A stretch of 64,000 nt of DNA from Bacillus sp. FJAT-14578 (GTDB taxonomy: Bacteria > Bacillota > Bacilli > Bacillales > Bacillaceae_H): contig NZ_AYSE01000005.1 of the NCBI RefSeq assembly GCF_000504165.1, positions 310,001 through 374,000 of the forward strand, written 5' to 3'. The position numbers and the translations under genes were made by a program. This document shows, in pieces, positions 45,560-57,053 of this stretch. Numbering within the stretch: position 1 is the first letter of the stretch; the number at the start of each line of letters is the position of its first letter. The notes below the pieces were generated by a model. That model searched no databases. It had not been told where the DNA came from and was given only the letters and a program-made list of their open reading frames with translations.

Positions 45560-46144
45560 ATGAGAGAAGCGAGCGTGCAACGTAAAACGAAAGAAACGGA
45601 TATTGAGCTGTCCATCAATCTGGATGGAGAGGGAATATCCGCATTAGAGACAGGTGTTCCATTTTTTGATCATATGCTTGATGCCTTTACGAAAAACGCA
45701 TTATTCAACGTTAATGTGAATGCCAAAGGCGATATTGAAATCGATGATCACCATACGGTTGAAGATATCGGCATTTGCTTAGGACAAGCCTTGAAGGAAG
45801 CGCTTGGCGACAAAAAAGGCATTAAACGTTACGGGAATTCGTTTGTTCCAATGGATGATGCCCTTGCACAAGTTGTGGTCGATTTGAGCAACCGTCCTCA
45901 TTTTGAAATGAGAGGCGATATTCCGGGAAGCAGAGTCGGGACATTCGATACGGAGCTTGTTCATGAATTTTTGTGGAAGCTTGCATTGGAATCCCGCATG
46001 AATTTGCACGTAATTATCCATTACGGGCGTAACAGCCACCATATTATTGAAGCGGTATTTAAAGCGCTTGGACGTGCGTTGGATGAAGCGACAACGGTTG
46101 ATCCAAGAATTAAGGGAGTTCCATCAACGAAAGGGATGTTATAA
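45560..46144 (+). CDS. hisB: Imidazoleglycerol-phosphate dehydratase
   Basis: Converts imidazole glycerol phosphate to imidazole acetol phosphate. 194 residues, monofunctional (no HisB-N phosphatase). The Mn-binding DHMLDAFTKNA and DDHHTVEDIGICLGQAL and the C-terminal NSHHIIEAVFKALGRAL motifs are present. hisH begins directly at its stop (no gap). Confidence 0.98.
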   Translation: MREASVQRKTKETDIELSINLDGEGISALETGVPFFDHMLDAFTKNALFNVNVNAKGDIEIDDHHTVEDIGICLGQALKEALGDKKGIKRYGNSFVPMDDALAQVVVDLSNRPHFEMRGDIPGSRVGTFDTELVHEFLWKLALESRMNLHVIIHYGRNSHHIIEAVFKALGRALDEATTVDPRIKGVPSTKGML

Positions 46145-46777
46145 ATGATCGGCATTATTGATTATGGAATGGGGAATTTATACAGCGTCAGCAAGGCATT
46201 GGAACGGCTGGATCATGACTATTTCGTTTCCGATCAGCCTGCTGAATTAGCGAAGGCAACATCTTACATTTTGCCGGGGGTCGGATCGTTCAAGGATGCC
46301 ATGGAGCAATTGAACCGAACGGATTTAACGACATTCATTCAAAATGTCGTGGCAGAAGGGAAGCCTCTGCTCGGAATTTGTCTGGGCATGCAGCTGTTGT
46401 TTGAAGAAAGCGAAGAAAACGGGTTAACGAAAGGACTCGGTTTTTTAGAAGGGCGCATCGTTAAATTTCCGGGTGTAACAGCCAACGGAGAGCGCTATAA
46501 AGTTCCGCATATGGGCTGGAATTCCTTGACCTTTCAACAGCCTTCACCTTTATTGGAGGGAATTGACGAAGGTCATGTATATTTTGTCCATTCGTATTAT
46601 GCGTTGACAAAAGACCGGTCTGTTGTGTTGGCCACGAGTGATTACGACGTGGAAGTGCCGGCGGTCGTCGGAAAAGGAAACGTATTTGGAGCTCAGTTCC
46701 ATCCGGAAAAAAGCAGTGATTTAGGCATAAGCATCCTGGAAAACTATGCGAACTTTGTAGAGAAAAGAGGACGTTAA
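46145..46777 (+). CDS. hisH: Imidazole glycerol phosphate synthase glutaminase subunit
   Basis: Supplies ammonia from glutamine to HisF. 210 residues of class I glutamine amidotransferase: [11 protein letters not shown], nucleophile Cys in [13 protein letters not shown], and the His-Glu pair in [10 protein letters not shown]. Starts immediately after hisB, and hisA starts one base after its stop. Confidence 0.98.
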   Translation: MIGIIDYGMGNLYSVSKALERLDHDYFVSDQPAELAKATSYILPGVGSFKDAMEQLNRTDLTTFIQNVVAEGKPLLGICLGMQLLFEESEENGLTKGLGFLEGRIVKFPGVTANGERYKVPHMGWNSLTFQQPSPLLEGIDEGHVYFVHSYYALTKDRSVVLATSDYDVEVPAVVGKGNVFGAQFHPEKSSDLGISILENYANFVEKRGR

Positions 46778-46778
46778 C

Positions 46779-47516
46779 ATGAGTGTATTTACCATTTATC
46801 CGGCAATTGATATGCGCGGCGGCAAGTGTGTTCGTTTGCTGCAGGGAGACTATAACCAAGAAACCATATATGGCGATTCACCGGTCGATATGGCCGGAGA
46901 ATTTGCGAAGTCAGGCGCTTCGTGGATACATATGGTTGATTTGGACGGAGCGAAACAAGGTGCACGCGTGAACGATCAATTTGTCGTGGAAGTTAAAAAG
47001 AAGCTGGGTGTCCAGGTTCAAATTGGCGGCGGCATTCGCCGGGAAGAAGATGTTGCTTACTATCTAGAGCAAGGGATTGATCGCGTCATTTTAGGAAGTG
47101 CGGCCATTTCCCATCCTGAATTCGTCAAAAAGATGCTTCGTGAATATGGGCCGCACATTGCCATCGGAATTGATGCCCGTGACGGATATGTGGCAACAGA
47201 GGGCTGGCTGGAAACGTCGAATGTGAAAGCGACAGAGCTTGGACAGCGATTGGCTGATGCCGGGGCCGAGACGTTCATTTTCACGGACATTGCGACAGAC
47301 GGCATGCTGTCAGGACCGAATGTGGAAGCTATTGTGGAAATGGCAAAGGCAACATCGAAGCAAGTCATCGCTTCCGGAGGCGTCAGTTCCATTGCCGATT
47401 TGCTTGCTTTAAAGGAATATGAAGCGGATGGAGTGGCGGGAGCCATTGTCGGAAAAGCCTTATATACGAATCAGTTCACGTTGGCTGATGCGTTAAAAGA
47501 GGTGGCTTCTTCATGA
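46779..47516 (+). CDS. hisA: ProFAR isomerase
   Basis: A (beta-alpha)8-barrel Amadori isomerase, 245 residues. The phosphate-binding halves [12 protein letters not shown] and [12 protein letters not shown] and the catalytic Asp in [14 protein letters not shown] and [12 protein letters not shown] are intact. Overlaps hisF by 4 bases (ATGA). Confidence 0.98.
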   Translation: MSVFTIYPAIDMRGGKCVRLLQGDYNQETIYGDSPVDMAGEFAKSGASWIHMVDLDGAKQGARVNDQFVVEVKKKLGVQVQIGGGIRREEDVAYYLEQGIDRVILGSAAISHPEFVKKMLREYGPHIAIGIDARDGYVATEGWLETSNVKATELGQRLADAGAETFIFTDIATDGMLSGPNVEAIVEMAKATSKQVIASGGVSSIADLLALKEYEADGVAGAIVGKALYTNQFTLADALKEVASS

Positions 47517-48271
47517 TTACAAAGCGAATCATCCCTTGTTTGGATGTAAAAGACGGCCGTGTGGTGAAAGGAATTCAATTTTTGGAGCTTCGTGATGCGG
47601 GTGACCCTGTGGAGCTGGCGAAGGTTTATGATCAAGAAGGAGCCGATGAGCTCGTTTTCCTTGATATTTCTGCTTCTCATGAAGGACGTAAAACGATGGT
47701 GCATGTGGTAGAGCAAGTGGCAGCACAACTTGCCATTCCGTTTACGGTCGGAGGGGGTATTAATTCTCTTGAAGACATGAAGCGCATATTGCGTGCAGGA
47801 GCTGACAAAGTATCGCTGAATACGGCAGCGCTCGTGCGTCCAGAGCTGATTACGGAAGGAGCCGATTTCTTCGGGTCGCAATGTATCGTTGTCGCGATTG
47901 ACGCGAAATATGATGAGCAGCTTGGTTCATGGCGCGTTTATACACATGGAGGCCGCAATGCGACTGAATGGGAAGTGGTAACGTGGGCAAAAGAGGCTGT
48001 GAAGCGCGGCGCCGGTGAAATTTTATTAACGAGCATGGATCGTGACGGCGAAAAGAGCGGATTTAATATTGCTCTTACAAAAGCCGTCAGCGAAGCCGTA
48101 TCGGTACCTGTCATCGCTTCGGGCGGAGCAGGGAATGCCGAACATTTTGTCGAAGGATTTACGGAAGGGAAAGCAGATGCGGCTTTGGCTGCTTCCATCT
48201 TTCATTATAAAGAAACATCTGTAAAAGAGATTAAAGCATATCTCAAACAACAGGGAGTGGACGTCAGATGA
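47513..48271 (+). CDS. hisF: Imidazole glycerol phosphate synthase cyclase subunit
   Basis: A (beta-alpha)8-barrel cyclase, 252 residues, using ammonia from HisH to make IGP and AICAR. Catalytic Asp in [14 protein letters not shown] and [12 protein letters not shown]; phosphate loops [12 protein letters not shown] and [12 protein letters not shown]. Overlaps hisI by 4 bases. Confidence 0.98.
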   Translation: MITKRIIPCLDVKDGRVVKGIQFLELRDAGDPVELAKVYDQEGADELVFLDISASHEGRKTMVHVVEQVAAQLAIPFTVGGGINSLEDMKRILRAGADKVSLNTAALVRPELITEGADFFGSQCIVVAIDAKYDEQLGSWRVYTHGGRNATEWEVVTWAKEAVKRGAGEILLTSMDRDGEKSGFNIALTKAVSEAVSVPVIASGGAGNAEHFVEGFTEGKADAALAASIFHYKETSVKEIKAYLKQQGVDVR

Positions 48272-48912
48272 TCGAAATCAATCAAATTAAATTCGATGAA
48301 CAGGGGCTGGTTCCTGCCATCGTCCAAGATGCTGTAAGTAAAGAGGTGCTGACTCTTGCTTACATGAACAGCGAGTCGTTGACGAAATCAATCGAAACGA
48401 AGGAAACATGGTTTTACAGCCGTTCTCGTCAAGAGCTATGGCATAAAGGAGCTACATCGGGGAACACACAGACGATTGTGGCCATGACGTACGATTGCGA
48501 TTCGGATGCCATCCTTGTCCAAGTAAAACCAAATGGCCCGGCTTGCCATACGGGGGCTTACAGTTGCTTTAACGAAACCATTATGGGCCAAGAAACCGGT
48601 GTGAAAAAGCAGGATCGTTTTGCCATTATTAACGAATTAGAGCAAGTCATTGCCCAGCGTGAAGCGGAAATGCCGGAAGGAGCCTATACGACTTACTTAT
48701 TTGAAAAGGGAGTCGACAAGATCTTAAAGAAAGTCGGCGAAGAAGCTTCGGAGGTCATCATTGCAGCGAAAAACCGCGATTCGGAAGAATTGAAATGGGA
48801 AACGGCAGATCTCCTGTACCACCTTCTCGTTCTCCTTCGCGAGCAAAACCTTCCATTAGACAATGTTCTCGAAGTATTGGAACAGCGTCATAGTAAAAAA
48901 GCAGAAGAGTAA
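48268..48912 (+). CDS. hisI: Bifunctional PRA-cyclohydrolase / PR-ATP pyrophosphohydrolase
   Basis: Fused HisI-HisE of 214 residues. N-terminal cyclohydrolase: [10 protein letters not shown], the Zn/Mg site YDCDSDAIL and [10 protein letters not shown]-terminal pyrophosphohydrolase (about 115-214): [18 protein letters not shown] and [13 protein letters not shown]. Last gene of the operon, ending at a long hairpin that begins within one base of the stop. Confidence 0.98.
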   Translation: MIEINQIKFDEQGLVPAIVQDAVSKEVLTLAYMNSESLTKSIETKETWFYSRSRQELWHKGATSGNTQTIVAMTYDCDSDAILVQVKPNGPACHTGAYSCFNETIMGQETGVKKQDRFAIINELEQVIAQREAEMPEGAYTTYLFEKGVDKILKKVGEEASEVIIAAKNRDSEELKWETADLLYHLLVLLREQNLPLDNVLEVLEQRHSKKAEE

Positions 48913-48953
48913 ATAATGGAACATGGGCGCTTTTTGCCCATGTTCCATTATTT
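48911..48953. terminator. Perfect 18-bp hairpin at the end of the his operon
   Basis: AAATAATGGAACATGGGC (48911-48928), loop GCTTTTT and exact complement to 48953. The left arm overlaps the hisI stop. Only a short T/A mix follows, so it may act by mRNA protection as much as termination. Confidence 0.85.
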
Positions 48954-49021
48954 ATGTATATGGAGGCTTGGTAAATATGATATACTACGAACGGTGAACA
49001 TATAGAAATTCGGAGGAATCA

Positions 49022-50527
49022 ATGGGAAAACACTCAAATATGAAAGAAAGTATTGCACAAATTGTACCGTTTATTCAGACGGGGGAGTATTATTTTAAAA
49101 AAGGCCTGCAAGCGTATCGGCGCCGGGACGTGTTTAAGGCAAAGAAATATTTACAGCGTGCCCATCATTTAGAGCCGTACAATACAAACACCATATGCCA
49201 ATTAGCGACCATTATGACAGAGCTAGGGGAATACCAACAATCCAACCAGCTTTTGACTTCAGTTATTCAAGATTTAGATCCTCACATGAATGAATGCCTC
49301 TATTTTATTGCCAATAATTATGCCCATCTCGGTTTGTTTCAAGAGGCACAAAGATATGCCAACCTTTATTTAGAAGCAGAATCCGATGGACCATTTGCGG
49401 ATGAAACGGAAGAGTTGCTGGATTTGTTGTCCATTGAAGTGGAAGACGGTGAGCTCGATTTAGATAAGTATGAAGATGATCTCATCATGAAACAAGAAAA
49501 GGCGAAGCATTTATTGGAGCAGGCAAAATTCGAGGAAGCCATCGTTGTCCTAAAAGGAATCATTAAAGAATATCCGGAGTTTTGGTCGGCTTATAATAAT
49601 TTGGCGTTAGCACACTTTTATTTGAATCGTGTAGACAGGGCAATGGAAATCTTAGATGACGTGTTAACTAAAAACCCAGGTAACCTCCATGCTTTATGTA
49701 ATCAATTAATTTTCCATTACTATTGTCAAGACAATAAACGAGTGGAAGCGCTGTTGAAACAGTTATCAACAGTGTATCCTTTGTTGATTGAACATCGATA
49801 TAAATTGGGTACTACATTCGCATTAGTGAAGCAATATGATCTTGCCTACAAATGGCTTCGTCATTTATATAGACTAGGGTTTCAAGGTGAAGGGGCCTTT
49901 TCTTACTGGCTGTCCCATTCGGCTTATCATACCGGTCATGAAGACTTTTCTCGTTTAATATGGAAAAGGGTTTTGGAGGAAGTGCCGGAAAAAGAAGGAG
50001 ACGAACCTTGGAGTGAAAGAGAGGCCATGGACCAAGTTCATGACCTGAAGCATATCATTCAGCAAAAGATTTCCAGTAAGGAAGAAGAAGCTCAATGTTG
50101 CGGCATCTTCTTGACACATGCGCTTGGTCAACAAGGGCAGGTGGATGTTTTACGTCAGCTGGGTCCCGTATTTGCCGAGGAAAGCAATGTGAAAGCATTT
50201 TATCAATATGTTTTGGCAGCGGCGTTAAGCAATGGAGAGTCCTATGAGATTCATTATGGTTACGATATTGCCTCTATCCTTTTTAAGTCGGTAGACATAC
50301 AAGAGGCTCCGAGTTTATTGGACTATTGGTTCAAACTTTATGCGGAGGCCGATCATAAAGGGTTTGACATGAGAAACGGCGAGGCGTGGGCCGCCGCTGT
50401 TTTATATATGTGGACGAAGCAAGTGAAAAAGGAAAAAATTTCACAGGCAGAAATGGCCGCCGTGTACTCGCTTTCGCCCTCTACCATTTCAAAATATGTC
50501 AAAAGAGTGAATATGCTTCTCCAATGA
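49022..50527 (+). CDS. yvcD: TPR-repeat protein YvcD, with C-terminal helix-turn-helix
   Basis: 501 residues. About six TPR units are seen in the first 300 residues (AYRRRDVFKAKKYLQRAHHLEPYN; LLEQAKFEEAIVVLKGIIKEYP; VDRAMEILDDVLTKNPGN). The last 40 residues, KISQAEMAAVYSLSPSTISKYVKRVN, look like a helix-turn-helix. Same position as B. subtilis yvcD between hisI and trxB. Function unknown; an HTH would allow sensing by TPRs coupled to DNA binding (inference). RBS GGAGGAATC is close to the ATG. Confidence 0.88.
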   Translation: MGKHSNMKESIAQIVPFIQTGEYYFKKGLQAYRRRDVFKAKKYLQRAHHLEPYNTNTICQLATIMTELGEYQQSNQLLTSVIQDLDPHMNECLYFIANNYAHLGLFQEAQRYANLYLEAESDGPFADETEELLDLLSIEVEDGELDLDKYEDDLIMKQEKAKHLLEQAKFEEAIVVLKGIIKEYPEFWSAYNNLALAHFYLNRVDRAMEILDDVLTKNPGNLHALCNQLIFHYYCQDNKRVEALLKQLSTVYPLLIEHRYKLGTTFALVKQYDLAYKWLRHLYRLGFQGEGAFSYWLSHSAYHTGHEDFSRLIWKRVLEEVPEKEGDEPWSEREAMDQVHDLKHIIQQKISSKEEEAQCCGIFLTHALGQQGQVDVLRQLGPVFAEESNVKAFYQYVLAAALSNGESYEIHYGYDIASILFKSVDIQEAPSLLDYWFKLYAEADHKGFDMRNGEAWAAAVLYMWTKQVKKEKISQAEMAAVYSLSPSTISKYVKRVNMLLQ

Positions 50528-50600
50528 GCAAAAAAATAGACGTTAGAAGCCACAGTATATAGGATAATAGTAAGGAACTAAATGATTGCTTAAAAGAGGA

Positions 50601-51779
<1,179 letters not shown>

Positions 51780-51862
51780 TATAAACTAACTTTTTTGTTT
51801 TGGGTTTAGCGGCCTGCTCATCTGGACTTTTGGCTTTATCCAATCTGCTATAGCAGGCCATT

Positions 51863-51899
51863 AAAAAAGAAGAGAGACTACGTCTTCTCTTCTTTTTTA
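51863..51899 (+). terminator. Terminator after trxB
   Basis: AAAAAAGAAGAGA pairs with TCTCTTCTTTTTT. A further inverted pair GGCCTGCT/AGCAGGCC lies just upstream (about 51809-51859). Confidence 0.88.
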
Positions 51900-51998
51900 A
51901 AACGTAACTATGTTTTAACTCTATTGTAACACTGCTGAAACATTCATGAGGTACTATATAGTTAGTAATTGACCCCCTTTTATAAAATATATTTTTGT

Positions 51999-52032
51999 AA
52001 AGCACAGGCAGCTTGCCTGTGCTTCTTTTTTT
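51999..52032 (+). terminator. Second terminator-like hairpin upstream of yvcI
   Basis: AAGCACAGGCA / TGCCTGTGCTT with a 2-4-base loop and CTTTTTTT. It may end a short transcript that starts after trxB, or act as an attenuator before yvcI. The rest of 51900-52157 shows no gene. Confidence 0.8.
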
Positions 52033-52157
52033 ATCTACATATGGAAAAAAGTGCATATATTTACATAAAGAGCGCTGCTCAAGGTGAGTTCATTGTGAGG
52101 GACATTTGATTCATAGTATAATGGGGGAAACGACTGTGTTTACAAGAGGTGGAAAAC

Positions 52158-52616
52158 ATGCAAAGGGTCACAAACTGTGTACTAATGAAAGATAATAAAA
52201 TATTGTTGCTGCAAAAACCTCGTCGTAATTGGTGGGTGGCCCCCGGCGGAAAGATGGAGCAAGGCGAGTCTGTTAAAGATTCTGTCGTCCGTGAATATCG
52301 CGAGGAAACAGGCATATATTTAAAAAATCCTACCGTTAAAGGGATCTTTACATTTACGATGAAGGAAAATGATCAAGTGGTTTCCGAGTGGATGATGTTT
52401 ACTTTTTTTGCTACAGATTTTGATGGAACAAATGTGTTAGAATCAGAAGAAGGCAAACTGGCTTGGCACGAATTAAAAGATATTAATGACCTTGCGATGG
52501 CACCTGGCGATTATCATATTATCGATTATGTAGCCAAAGGGACAGGGGTCATCTACGGGAATTTTACTTATACAACAGATTTTGAACTGTTATCATATCG
52601 AATCGATCCGTGTTGA
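52158..52616 (+). CDS. yvcI: NUDIX hydrolase YvcI
   Basis: 152 residues from ATG 52158 (AAGAGGTGG upstream). The Nudix box is GGKMEQGESVKDSVVREYREETG, split here by description: GGKMEQGESV then REYREETG, matching Gx5Ex7REUxEExGU. Substrate unknown. First gene of the conserved yvcI-rapZ-glmR-whiA-crh cluster. Confidence 0.93.
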   Translation: MQRVTNCVLMKDNKILLLQKPRRNWWVAPGGKMEQGESVKDSVVREYREETGIYLKNPTVKGIFTFTMKENDQVVSEWMMFTFFATDFDGTNVLESEEGKLAWHELKDINDLAMAPGDYHIIDYVAKGTGVIYGNFTYTTDFELLSYRIDPC

Positions 52617-52649
52617 AAACAAGATGCTTAGTTAAGGGGGCAAAAGAGG

Positions 52650-53543
52650 ATGAGTACCGGTTCTGTAAGTGATGTTCAATTAGTTATCATTACGGGTATG
52701 TCAGGTGCGGGGAAAACCGTAGCGATTCAAAGTTTCGAAGATTTAGGATTCTTCTGTGTCGATAACCTTCCCCCTACGCTGATTCCAAAGTTTTTGGAAC
52801 TGATGAAGGAATCAGGAAACAAAATGAATAAGGTAGCGCTTGTAATGGATTTACGGGGCCGCGAATTTTTTGAGAGTTTGTTTGAAGCGCTTGATAATCT
52901 GGCTGAAACGAGCTGGATAACGCCTCAAATTTTATTTTTGGATGCTAAAGACTCTGTACTTGTCACACGATATAAAGAGACAAGGCGTTCACACCCTCTT
53001 GCTCAGACAGGGCTTCCACTTGAAGGGATTCAAATGGAAAGGGAATTGCTCGAAGAGTTAAAGGGAAGAGCCCAAATCATTTATGATACATCTGACCTAA
53101 AACCGCGTGAATTGCGTGAAAAGATTATCAGTCAGTTTTCAACCCATGCTTCACAAGTATTTACAGTGAATGTAATGTCGTTTGGATTCAAATACGGCCT
53201 TCCTATCGATGCCGATTTGGTTTTTGATGTCCGTTTTTTGCCCAACCCTCATTATATTGAGCATATGAAGCCGAAAACGGGTTTAGAAGAAGAAGTATCA
53301 ACATATGTTTTAAAATGGAACGAAACACAAAAATTCATTGAGAAGGTAATGGATTTGCTCGCCTTTATGCTGCCGCAATACAAACGTGAAGGGAAAAGCC
53401 AGCTTGTCATCGCCATCGGATGTACAGGAGGCCAGCATCGTTCTGTGACGCTGGCGGAATATATCGGCCATCACTTTCAGGAAGAATATAAAACACATAT
53501 TACGCATCGGGATATTGAGAGGCGAAAGGAACACGTTCGATGA
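52650..53543 (+). CDS. rapZ: RNase adapter/nucleotide-binding protein RapZ (YvcJ)
   Basis: 297 residues. Walker A GMSGAGKT (16-23) and a C-terminal domain with [15 protein letters not shown]. In B. subtilis YvcJ binds and hydrolyses GTP and affects competence; in E. coli the homologue RapZ directs RNase E to GlmZ. It overlaps glmR by 4 bases, and the two always travel together. Confidence 0.96.
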   Translation: MSTGSVSDVQLVIITGMSGAGKTVAIQSFEDLGFFCVDNLPPTLIPKFLELMKESGNKMNKVALVMDLRGREFFESLFEALDNLAETSWITPQILFLDAKDSVLVTRYKETRRSHPLAQTGLPLEGIQMERELLEELKGRAQIIYDTSDLKPRELREKIISQFSTHASQVFTVNVMSFGFKYGLPIDADLVFDVRFLPNPHYIEHMKPKTGLEEEVSTYVLKWNETQKFIEKVMDLLAFMLPQYKREGKSQLVIAIGCTGGQHRSVTLAEYIGHHFQEEYKTHITHRDIERRKEHVR

Positions 53544-54505
53544 AGGGTGAACGAAGACCAAAGGTTGTCGTCATTGGAGGCGGAACCGGCTTACCTGTTT
53601 TGTTGCGAGGGCTGAAATATCTTCCGATTGATATTACCGCCATTGTGACAGTGGCAGACGATGGAGGAAGCTCGGGGCGTTTACGTAACGAATTGGCCAT
53701 GCCTGCTCCTGGAGATATCCGTAATGTGTTAGCGGCTTTATCAGATGTAGAGCCATTAGTCGAAGATTTATTTCAACATCGTTTTGCCTCTGGAAATGAA
53801 CTGACGGGTCACTCGTTGGGAAATTTGATTTTAGCGGCCATGACTTCCATAACGGGTGACTTCGTCCATGCTATTCAAGAAATGAGCAAAGTCTTAAATG
53901 TGCATGGGAAAGTACTGCCTGCCGCCAATCGAAGCGTCGTTTTACATGCAGAAATGGAAGACGGTACGGTCGTTTCCGGTGAATCGCATATTCCACTGGC
54001 CGGTAAACCGATTAAACGGGTATTTTTATCGCCGAACGATATTGAGCCTTTATCGGAGACCATCCGTGCCATTCGAAATGCTGATATGGTCGTCATTGGA
54101 CCGGGGAGTTTATATACGAGTATTTTACCAAACTTATTAGTACCTAAAATCGGTGAAGAGGTTTGTAAAGCAAAGGCTAAAAAAGTATACGTTTGCAATG
54201 TGATGACACAGGCAGGAGAAACCATGAACTATTCTGCTGGTGATCATATTAAAGCGCTGTACGATCATATGCCTTGTCCATTTATTGATTTCATTATTGT
54301 AAATAATGCTGAAATTCCGGAAGGCATTCAGAAAAAATATGAGGCGGAACAGGCACAGCCTGTTTTATACGATGCTGAGGCATTAAAGGAGTTAGGGGTG
54401 ACGGTTATTCATGATCACATTGTCGATTATGGGGATGGAGTCATCCGTCATGACACGAAGAAAGTATCTTCTTTAATTTTTTCATTGCTTACTTCTGGTA
54501 TTTAA
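53540..54505 (+). CDS. glmR: Gluconeogenesis/cell-wall factor GlmR (YvcK)
   Basis: 321 residues, CofD-like/YvcK fold: [33 protein letters not shown] and [11 protein letters not shown]. In B. subtilis GlmR binds UDP-GlcNAc and stimulates GlmS, needed for peptidoglycan precursors on gluconeogenic carbon. ATG overlaps the rapZ stop. Confidence 0.96.
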   Translation: MKGERRPKVVVIGGGTGLPVLLRGLKYLPIDITAIVTVADDGGSSGRLRNELAMPAPGDIRNVLAALSDVEPLVEDLFQHRFASGNELTGHSLGNLILAAMTSITGDFVHAIQEMSKVLNVHGKVLPAANRSVVLHAEMEDGTVVSGESHIPLAGKPIKRVFLSPNDIEPLSETIRAIRNADMVVIGPGSLYTSILPNLLVPKIGEEVCKAKAKKVYVCNVMTQAGETMNYSAGDHIKALYDHMPCPFIDFIIVNNAEIPEGIQKKYEAEQAQPVLYDAEALKELGVTVIHDHIVDYGDGVIRHDTKKVSSLIFSLLTSGI

Positions 54506-54642
54506 CCAGTGTATACCGACATAATCGTTCGAATCATCCGTTTCAAACGATTTAGCCGAAAATAAAGTATTATGTCAAAGATGGTTGTCCATGCTTTGTG
54601 ATGATAGATGCGATACAATTTGCATAGAATGGAGGTGGAGAA

Positions 54643-55587
54643 TTGTCATTTGCATCCGAAACAAAAAAAGAATTAACGAATCTAGAGGTCAAAAGCTGCT
54701 GTTCAAAAGCAGAGCTCTCTGCCTTAATTCGTATGAATGGATCCCTGTCGTTTTCCAATCGGAAGCTGACATTGGATATTCAGACGGAAAATGCAGCTAT
54801 CGCCAGACGCATTTATACGTTAATCAAAAAAAGTTATGATGCGTCGGTTGAATTATTGGTACGAAAAAAAATGCGTCTGAAAAAAAACAATGTGTATATT
54901 GTTCGACTTGTCGACCAGGCACGATTGATTTTAGAGGATTTAAAAATACTCAATGAAGACTTTTCTTTTATCCATGATATTTCCAGTGAATTAATTAAAA
55001 AGAAGTGTTGTAAACGCTCTTACTTAAGAGGGGCATTTTTAGCGGGAGGTTCTATCAATAATCCCGAAACCTCTTCTTATCATGTCGAAATTTTTTCGTT
55101 GTACAAGGAACATAACGAGTCATTATGTGAATTGATGAATATGTTTCATTTAAACGGCAAGACACTGGAACGTAAAAAGGGGTTTATTACGTATCTAAAG
55201 GAAGCTGAAAAGATCACAGAGTTTTTAAGCGTTATTGGAGCACATAATGCACTTCTCCGCTTTGAAGATGTGCGTATTGTCCGTGATATGAGGAATTCTG
55301 TAAACCGCCTTGTCAATTGTGAAACAGCCAACTTGAATAAAACGATAGGGGCTGCTATTCGTCAGGTGGAGAACATTCGCCTTATTGAGGAAGTAGTAGG
55401 GCTGGATACGTTACCTGAAAAGCTGAGAGAAATTGCAAGACTTCGTGTCGATTATCAAGATGTTACATTAAAAGAACTTGGGGAAATGGTGTCTGGAGGG
55501 AAAATCAGTAAATCGGGAATCAATCATCGTTTACGTAAAATCGATGAAATTGCCGATAAGCTCCGTGCCGGCCAAAATGTTCGATAA
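54643..55587 (+). CDS. whiA: Sporulation/cell-division regulator WhiA
   Basis: 314 residues from TTG 54643 behind GGAGGTGGAG. N-terminal LAGLIDADG-homing-endonuclease-like domain ([15 protein letters not shown]) without the catalytic acidic pair, and a C-terminal HTH ([26 protein letters not shown]). In Bacillus it influences division and chromosome segregation. A 137-base gap separates it from glmR. Confidence 0.96.
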   Translation: MSFASETKKELTNLEVKSCCSKAELSALIRMNGSLSFSNRKLTLDIQTENAAIARRIYTLIKKSYDASVELLVRKKMRLKKNNVYIVRLVDQARLILEDLKILNEDFSFIHDISSELIKKKCCKRSYLRGAFLAGGSINNPETSSYHVEIFSLYKEHNESLCELMNMFHLNGKTLERKKGFITYLKEAEKITEFLSVIGAHNALLRFEDVRIVRDMRNSVNRLVNCETANLNKTIGAAIRQVENIRLIEEVVGLDTLPEKLREIARLRVDYQDVTLKELGEMVSGGKISKSGINHRLRKIDEIADKLRAGQNVR

Positions 55588-55624
55588 GTCAATCAAAAGG
55601 GATTAATAGAGGAGGAAGGAAATC

Positions 55625-55882
55625 ATGGTAGAAAAAAAGGTGGAAGTGTTATTAAAGACGGGTCTTCAGGCTCGTCCGGCAGCATTATTTGTTCAGGAAG
55701 CAAACCGTTTTTCATCAGATGTATTCTTGGAAAAGGAAGGAAAGAAAGTAAATGCTAAAAGTATCATGGGACTCATGAGTTTAGCGGTTAATTCCGGTTC
55801 TGATGTTACGATTATTGCTGACGGATCTGATGAAGAAGAGGCACTTGAGGCCCTTATTCGATACGTTCAGCAAGAAGGTTAA
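55625..55882 (+). CDS. crh: HPr-like protein Crh
   Basis: 85 residues, HPr fold. Gln replaces the catalytic His15 (KTGLQARPAALF), so it cannot act in sugar phosphotransfer, whereas the regulatory Ser46 is kept (NAKSIMGLMSLAV). HprK phosphorylates that Ser, and Crh(Ser-P) is a CcpA co-repressor. It closes the yvcI-crh cluster. Confidence 0.97.
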   Translation: MVEKKVEVLLKTGLQARPAALFVQEANRFSSDVFLEKEGKKVNAKSIMGLMSLAVNSGSDVTIIADGSDEEEALEALIRYVQQEG

Positions 55883-56030
55883 GGTTAAGAAAAGTGTAAG
55901 CACCTTGATTAGCCCTGACAAGCATAAGACGCTCCAGAATAGAAGGTGCTTTTTATCTTCAATTCTAGAGTGGCTTATGATCTCGAGGGGCTAGGCGGTG
56001 GAGCTAGACAGATTCAAATTTTATACACTC
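55883..56030. repeat. Common Bacillaceae dispersed repeat between crh and clpP
   Basis: GCACCTTGATTAGCCCTGAC ... AAGCATAAGACGCTCCAGAA ... AAGGTGCTTTTT ... CTCGAGGGGCTAGGCGGTGG AGCTAGACA is a familiar intergenic repeat of Bacillus-group genomes. GCACCTT/AAGGTGC arms make a terminator-like hairpin, so the repeat may supply the crh terminator. Confidence 0.75.
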
Positions 56031-56040
56031 TTATCCTTTA

Positions 56041-56080
56041 AAAAAAGAACGGCTCCATTGCAATGGAGCCGTTCTTTTTT
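56041..56080. terminator. Perfect 20-bp palindromic terminator of clpP
   Basis: AAAAAAGAACGGCTCCATTG is followed at once by its exact reverse complement, with A/T-runs at both ends; the hairpin serves the minus-strand clpP gene and may also stop plus-strand transcripts from crh. Confidence 0.92.
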
Positions 56081-56082
56081 TA

Positions 56083-56676
56083 TTATTTTGTAGAAGGATC
56101 GGTTGCCAATACTTTATCAATTAATCCGTATTCAAGTGCACGGTCCGCAGTCATGAAATTATCGCGCTCCGTATCGCGCTCTAAAACCTCAAGCGGTTGG
56201 CCTGTACGCTCCGCTAAAATGCGGTTTAATTTATCGCGTAAGAATAAAATGCGTTTTGCGGCGATTTCGATTTCTGTCGCTTGACCTTGAGCTCCGCCAA
56301 GTGGTTGGTGAATCATGACTTCACTGTTTGGAAGGGCAAATCGTTTTCCTTTTTCACCTGCCGCTAAAAGGAATGCACCCATGGAAGCCGCCATACCGAT
56401 ACAAATGGTCGATACTTGAGGCTTAATGAATTGCATTGTATCATAGATGGCCATACCAGCTGTGATAGAGCCCCCCGGACTGTTGATGTATAAAGAAATA
56501 TCTTTTTCAGGATCTTCAGCCGCTAAGAATAATAACTGAGAAACGATGGAGTTTGCTACGTTATCATCAATGGCACTACCTAAAAGGATAATACGGTCTT
56601 TTAATAGGCGAGAATAAATGTCGTAAGCACGTTCCCCGCGATTCGTTTGTTCAATAACTGTAGGAATTAAATTCAT
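56083..56676 (-). CDS. clpP: ATP-dependent Clp protease proteolytic subunit
   Basis: 197 residues. Serine protease tetradecamer that degrades unfolded and regulatory proteins with ClpC, ClpX or ClpE. Triad Ser98 ([11 protein letters not shown]), His123 ([11 protein letters not shown]) and Asp172 ([10 protein letters not shown]). RBS AAAGGAGGAATTTAG on the minus strand. Controlled by the CtsR site and promoter at 56720-56749. Confidence 0.98.
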   Translation of the reverse strand: MNLIPTVIEQTNRGERAYDIYSRLLKDRIILLGSAIDDNVANSIVSQLLFLAAEDPEKDISLYINSPGGSITAGMAIYDTMQFIKPQVSTICIGMAASMGAFLLAAGEKGKRFALPNSEVMIHQPLGGAQGQATEIEIAAKRILFLRDKLNRILAERTGQPLEVLERDTERDNFMTADRALEYGLIDKVLATDPSTK

Positions 56677-56719
56677 CTAAATTCCTCCTTTGAATGAATG
56701 TTTTGTATATGTACTTTTT

Positions 56720-56748
56720 ATAATACAACTAAGGTCAATGAAGGTCAA
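56720..56748 (-). promoter_or_regulatory. Sigma-A promoter of clpP
   Basis: On the minus strand TTGACC (56748-56743), 17-base spacer and TATTAT (56725-56720), 44 bases before the start codon. Confidence 0.85.
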
Positions 56749-56749
56749 A
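56733..56749 (+). promoter_or_regulatory. CtsR operator
   Basis: Direct heptads GGTCAAT-GAA-GGTCAAA match the CtsR consensus (RGTCAAA-NAN-RGTCAAA). The site covers the -35 and spacer of the clpP promoter, so CtsR would block polymerase; heat releases it. Confidence 0.9.
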
Positions 56750-56942
56750 CAAAAGAACTTTCTATACAACAATATTCCACCTGCAAGTCGGATATTCCTT
56801 GTGATATCCATAAAATATGTAAAAAGTTAGGGCGAATAAGTACATATTTACATCTTTCCCGCTTGTTTACAATTTAAACCTTGATAAGGTACTTGAAAAA
56901 AAGCTGTCTATCGAATATACTATATCATAGCTTATAAATTTT

Positions 56943-57014
56943 GCCCTCGTAGTGTAGTGGATCGCACAAGAGATTCCGGTTCTCTTAGGGTGGGTTCGAA
57001 TCCTGCCGAGGGCG
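56943..57014 (+). tRNA. tRNA-Arg (anticodon CCG)
   Basis: Acceptor GCCCTCG pairs with CGAGGGC (57007-57013), discriminator G. D-stem GTG.../CAC, anticodon stem AGAGA/TCTCT with loop TTCCGGT, and T-arm GGGTTCGAATCC. CCA is not encoded. B. subtilis has a single tRNA-Arg gene next to clpP in the same setting. Confidence 0.93.
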
Positions 57015-57018
57015 TACC

Positions 57019-57053
57019 AAAAAAGCTGCCGTATATACGGCAGCTTTTTTTAT
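57019..57053 (+). terminator. Terminator after tRNA-Arg
   Basis: AAAAAAGCTGCCGTATATACGGCAGC is a near-perfect hairpin followed by TTTTTTTA. Confidence 0.92.
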
